Of a stretch of DNA of 64,000 nucleotides, positions 61,676 through 64,000 are shown in pieces. Origin of the DNA: Tipula vernalis (Eukaryota > Arthropoda > Insecta > Diptera > Tipulidae); assembly GCA_958295665.1 (NCBI GenBank), contig OY282558.1, forward strand, positions 461,812,995 through 461,876,994, written 5' to 3'. Position 1 is the stretch's first letter. The number at the start of each line of letters is the position of its first letter. The translations under genes were made by a program, and so were the position numbers. The notes under the pieces were generated by a model, which saw nothing but the letters and a program-made list of their open reading frames with translations, ran no database searches and had not been told where the DNA came from.

Positions 61676-64000
61676 GCTCTGAATCGGCTGAGCTATAGTA
61701 AGGTGATTTTCTTCGAATCGATTTTTCTGTGAAATGTATGGAAATAATCAACCAATTTTAACGCGGTTTGGCATAACAATTACAAGTCCCGAGACCTATC
61801 ATTTGAGGTATCAAGAACCGCAATCGGAGCACAATTGCAGATTTCGGATTTTTACAGCTCTGAATCGGCTGAGCTATAGTAAGGTGATTTTCTTCGAATC
61901 GAACTTTCTTCGAAATGTATGGTATAGCAATTACAGGTCTCGTGACCTATCATTTAAGGTATCAAGAACCGCAATCAGAGCATAATTGTAGATTTCGGAT
62001 TTTTACAGCTCTGAATCGGCTGAGCTATAGTAAGGTGATTTTCTTCGAATCGATTTTTCTGTGAAATGTATATAAATAATCAACCAATTTTAACGCGGTT
62101 TGGCATAACAATTACAAGTCCCGAGACCTATCATTTGAGGTATCAAGAACCGCAATCGGAGCACAATTGCAGATTTCGGATTTTTACAGCTCTGAATCGG
62201 CTGAGCTATAGTAAGGTGATTTTCTTCGAATCGAACTTTCTTCGAAATGTATGGTATAGCAATTACAGGTCTCGTGACCTATCATTTAAGGTATCAAGAA
62301 CCGCAATCAGAGCACAATTGTAGATTTCGGATTTTTACAGCTCTGAATCGGCTGAGCTATAGTAAGGTGATTTTCTTCGAATCGATTTTTCTGTGAAATG
62401 TATGGAAATAATCAACCAATTTTAACGCGGTTTGGCATAACAATTACAAGTCCCGAGACCTATCATTTGAGGTATCAAGAACCGCAATCGGAGCACAATT
62501 GCAGATATCGGATTTTTACAGCTCTGAATCGGCTGAGCTATAGTAAGGTGAGTTTCTTCGAATCGATTTTTCTGTGAAATGTATGGAAATAATCAACCAA
62601 TTTTAACGCGGTTTGGCATAACAATTACAAGTCTCGAGACCAATCATTTGAGGTATCAAGAACCGCAATCGGAGCACAATTGCAGATTTCGGATTTTTAC
62701 AGCTCTGAATCGGCTGAGCTATAGTAAGGTGATTTTCTTCGAATCGAACTTTTTTCGAAATGTATGGTATAGTAATTACAGGTCTCGTGACCTATCATTT
62801 AAGGTATCAAGAACCGCAATCAGAGCACAATTATAGATTTCGGATTTTTACAGCTCTAAATCGGCTGAGCTATAGTAAGGTGATTTTCTTCGAATCGATT
62901 TTTCTGTGAAATGTATGGAAATAATCAACCAATTTTAACGCGGTTTGGCACAACAATTACAGGTCTCGAGACCTATCATTTGAGGTATCAAGAACCGCAA
63001 TCGGAGCACAATTGCAGATTTCGGATTTTTACAGCTCTGAATCGGCTGAGCTATAGTAAGGTGATTTTCTTCGAATCGAACTTTCTTCGAAATGTATGGT
63101 ATAGCAATTACAGGTCTCGTGACCTATCATTTAAGGTATCAAGAACCGCAATCGGAGCACAATTGCAGATTTCGGATTTTTACAGCTCTGAATCGGCTGA
63201 GCTATAGTAAGGTGATTTTCTTCGAATCGAACTTTCTTCGAAATGTATGGTATAGCAATTACAGGTCCCGAGACCTATCATTTGAGGTATCAAGAACCGT
63301 AATCGGAGCACAATTGCAGATTTCGGATTTTTACAGCTCTGAATCGGCTGAGCTATAGTAAGGTGATTTTCTTCGAATCGAACTTTCTTCGAAATGTATG
63401 GTATAGCAATTACAGGTCTCGTGACCTATCATTTGAGGTATCAAGAACCGTAATCGGAGCACAATTGCAGATTTCGGATTTTTACAGCTCTGAATCGGCT
63501 GAGCTATAGTAAGGTGATTTTCTTCGAATCGAACTTTCTTCGAAATGTATGGTATAGCAATTACAGGTCTCGTGACCTACCATTTAAGGTATCAAGAACC
63601 GCAATCAGAGCACAATTGTAGATTTCGGATTTTTACAGCTCTGAATCGGCTGAGCTATATAGTAAGGTGATTTTCTTCGAATCGATTTTTCTGTGAAATG
63701 TATGGAAATAATCAACCAATTTTAACGCGGTTTGGCATAACAATTACAAGTCCCGAGACCTATCATTTGAGGTATCAAGAACCGTAATCGGAGCACAATT
63801 GCAGATTTCGGATTTTTACAGCTCTGAATCGGCTGAGCTATAGTAAGGTGATTTTCTTCGAATCGAACTTTCTTCGAAATGTATGGTATAGCAATTACAG
63901 GTCTCGTGACCTATCATTTGAGGTATCAAGAACCGCAATCGGAGCACAATTGCAGATTTCGGATTTTTACAGCTCTGAATCGGCTGAGCTATAGTAAGGT

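Larger units (their letters stand above)
22645..64000 (+). repeat. L/S satellite array, right segment
   Basis: About 41 kb of uninterrupted 151/181-bp monomers, running off the window end. 22.6-29 kb belongs to the 3-kb HOR family. At 29-34 kb the order is mixed. At 34-48 kb LS dimers dominate, many L units with aacaatcaacc and aactgcaatcgg. At 48-54 kb LSS trimers are common. At 55-64 kb LS units with agtctcgag or agtcccgag form further HORs. No gene, RNA gene or transposon was found inside it. Confidence 0.97.

Noticed and set aside
4364..64000. Over a hundred open frames of 60-100 residues, very similar to each other, that look like a multigene family
   Set aside because: They start at the same monomer position (atgtatgg) and end at monomer stops. 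Both monomers are one base over a multiple of three, so the same bases are read in different frames in adjacent units. No signal peptide, domain or codon bias supports a protein; they follow from the satellite sequence.
1..64000. CRISPR-like array of regular repeats
   Set aside because: There are no short repeats with unique spacers. The whole unit repeats, and the context is a eukaryotic satellite with retrotransposons.
4364..64000. CENP-B box in the monomers
   Set aside because: I looked for the TTCG....CGGG-type core near the TTCG motifs and did not find it; ttcgaatcg lacks the second half.

Overview
The window is eukaryotic, almost certainly arthropod and probably insect, heterochromatin. 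It shows no host gene. About 55 kb of the 64 kb is one tandem satellite array that runs off both ends of the window. Two retrotransposons interrupt it: a non-LTR element (LINE) at 1057-4363 on the + strand, and a BEL/Pao LTR retrotransposon at 16732-22639 with its gene on the - strand. The arthropod call rests on the BEL/Pao type, the LINE type and the AT-rich composition; I cannot name the species.

The satellite has two related monomers: a short one (S, 151 bp) and a long one (L, 181 bp). L differs mainly by a 30-bp insertion just after the shared aaatgtatgg segment. They combine as LS (332 bp), LSS (483 bp) and longer higher-order repeats (HORs). From about 9.7 to 26.6 kb the array has four tandem copies of a roughly 3.0-3.1 kb HOR (copy 1: 6 L and 13 S, 3046 bp), with a degraded relative on to about 29 kb. 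Other local HORs are 815 bp (30.3 and 38.3 kb), 993 bp (41.6 kb), 1660 bp (45.4 kb), 2.3-2.7 kb (55.6-60.5 kb) and 483 bp (60.2-61.7 kb). From 34 to 48 kb the LS dimer dominates; from 48 to 54 kb the LSS trimer is common.

The LINE has one intact ORF (apurinic-like endonuclease plus reverse transcriptase), a structured 3' UTR and a short-repeat tail. It sits exactly at a monomer junction with no visible target-site duplication.

The BEL/Pao element has two 756-bp LTRs that read as identical, a 5-bp target-site duplication (ataac) and a primer-binding site matching tRNA-Tyr. Its single open frame encodes Gag, protease, the first part of the reverse transcriptase and integrase. The stretch from the end of the RT palm through RNase H is missing in frame, so it looks like a young, non-autonomous element mobilised in trans. 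It lies in only one copy of the 3-kb HOR, so it inserted after that HOR was amplified.

Most of the apparent 60-100 residue reading frames are by-products of the satellite and are not annotated as genes.
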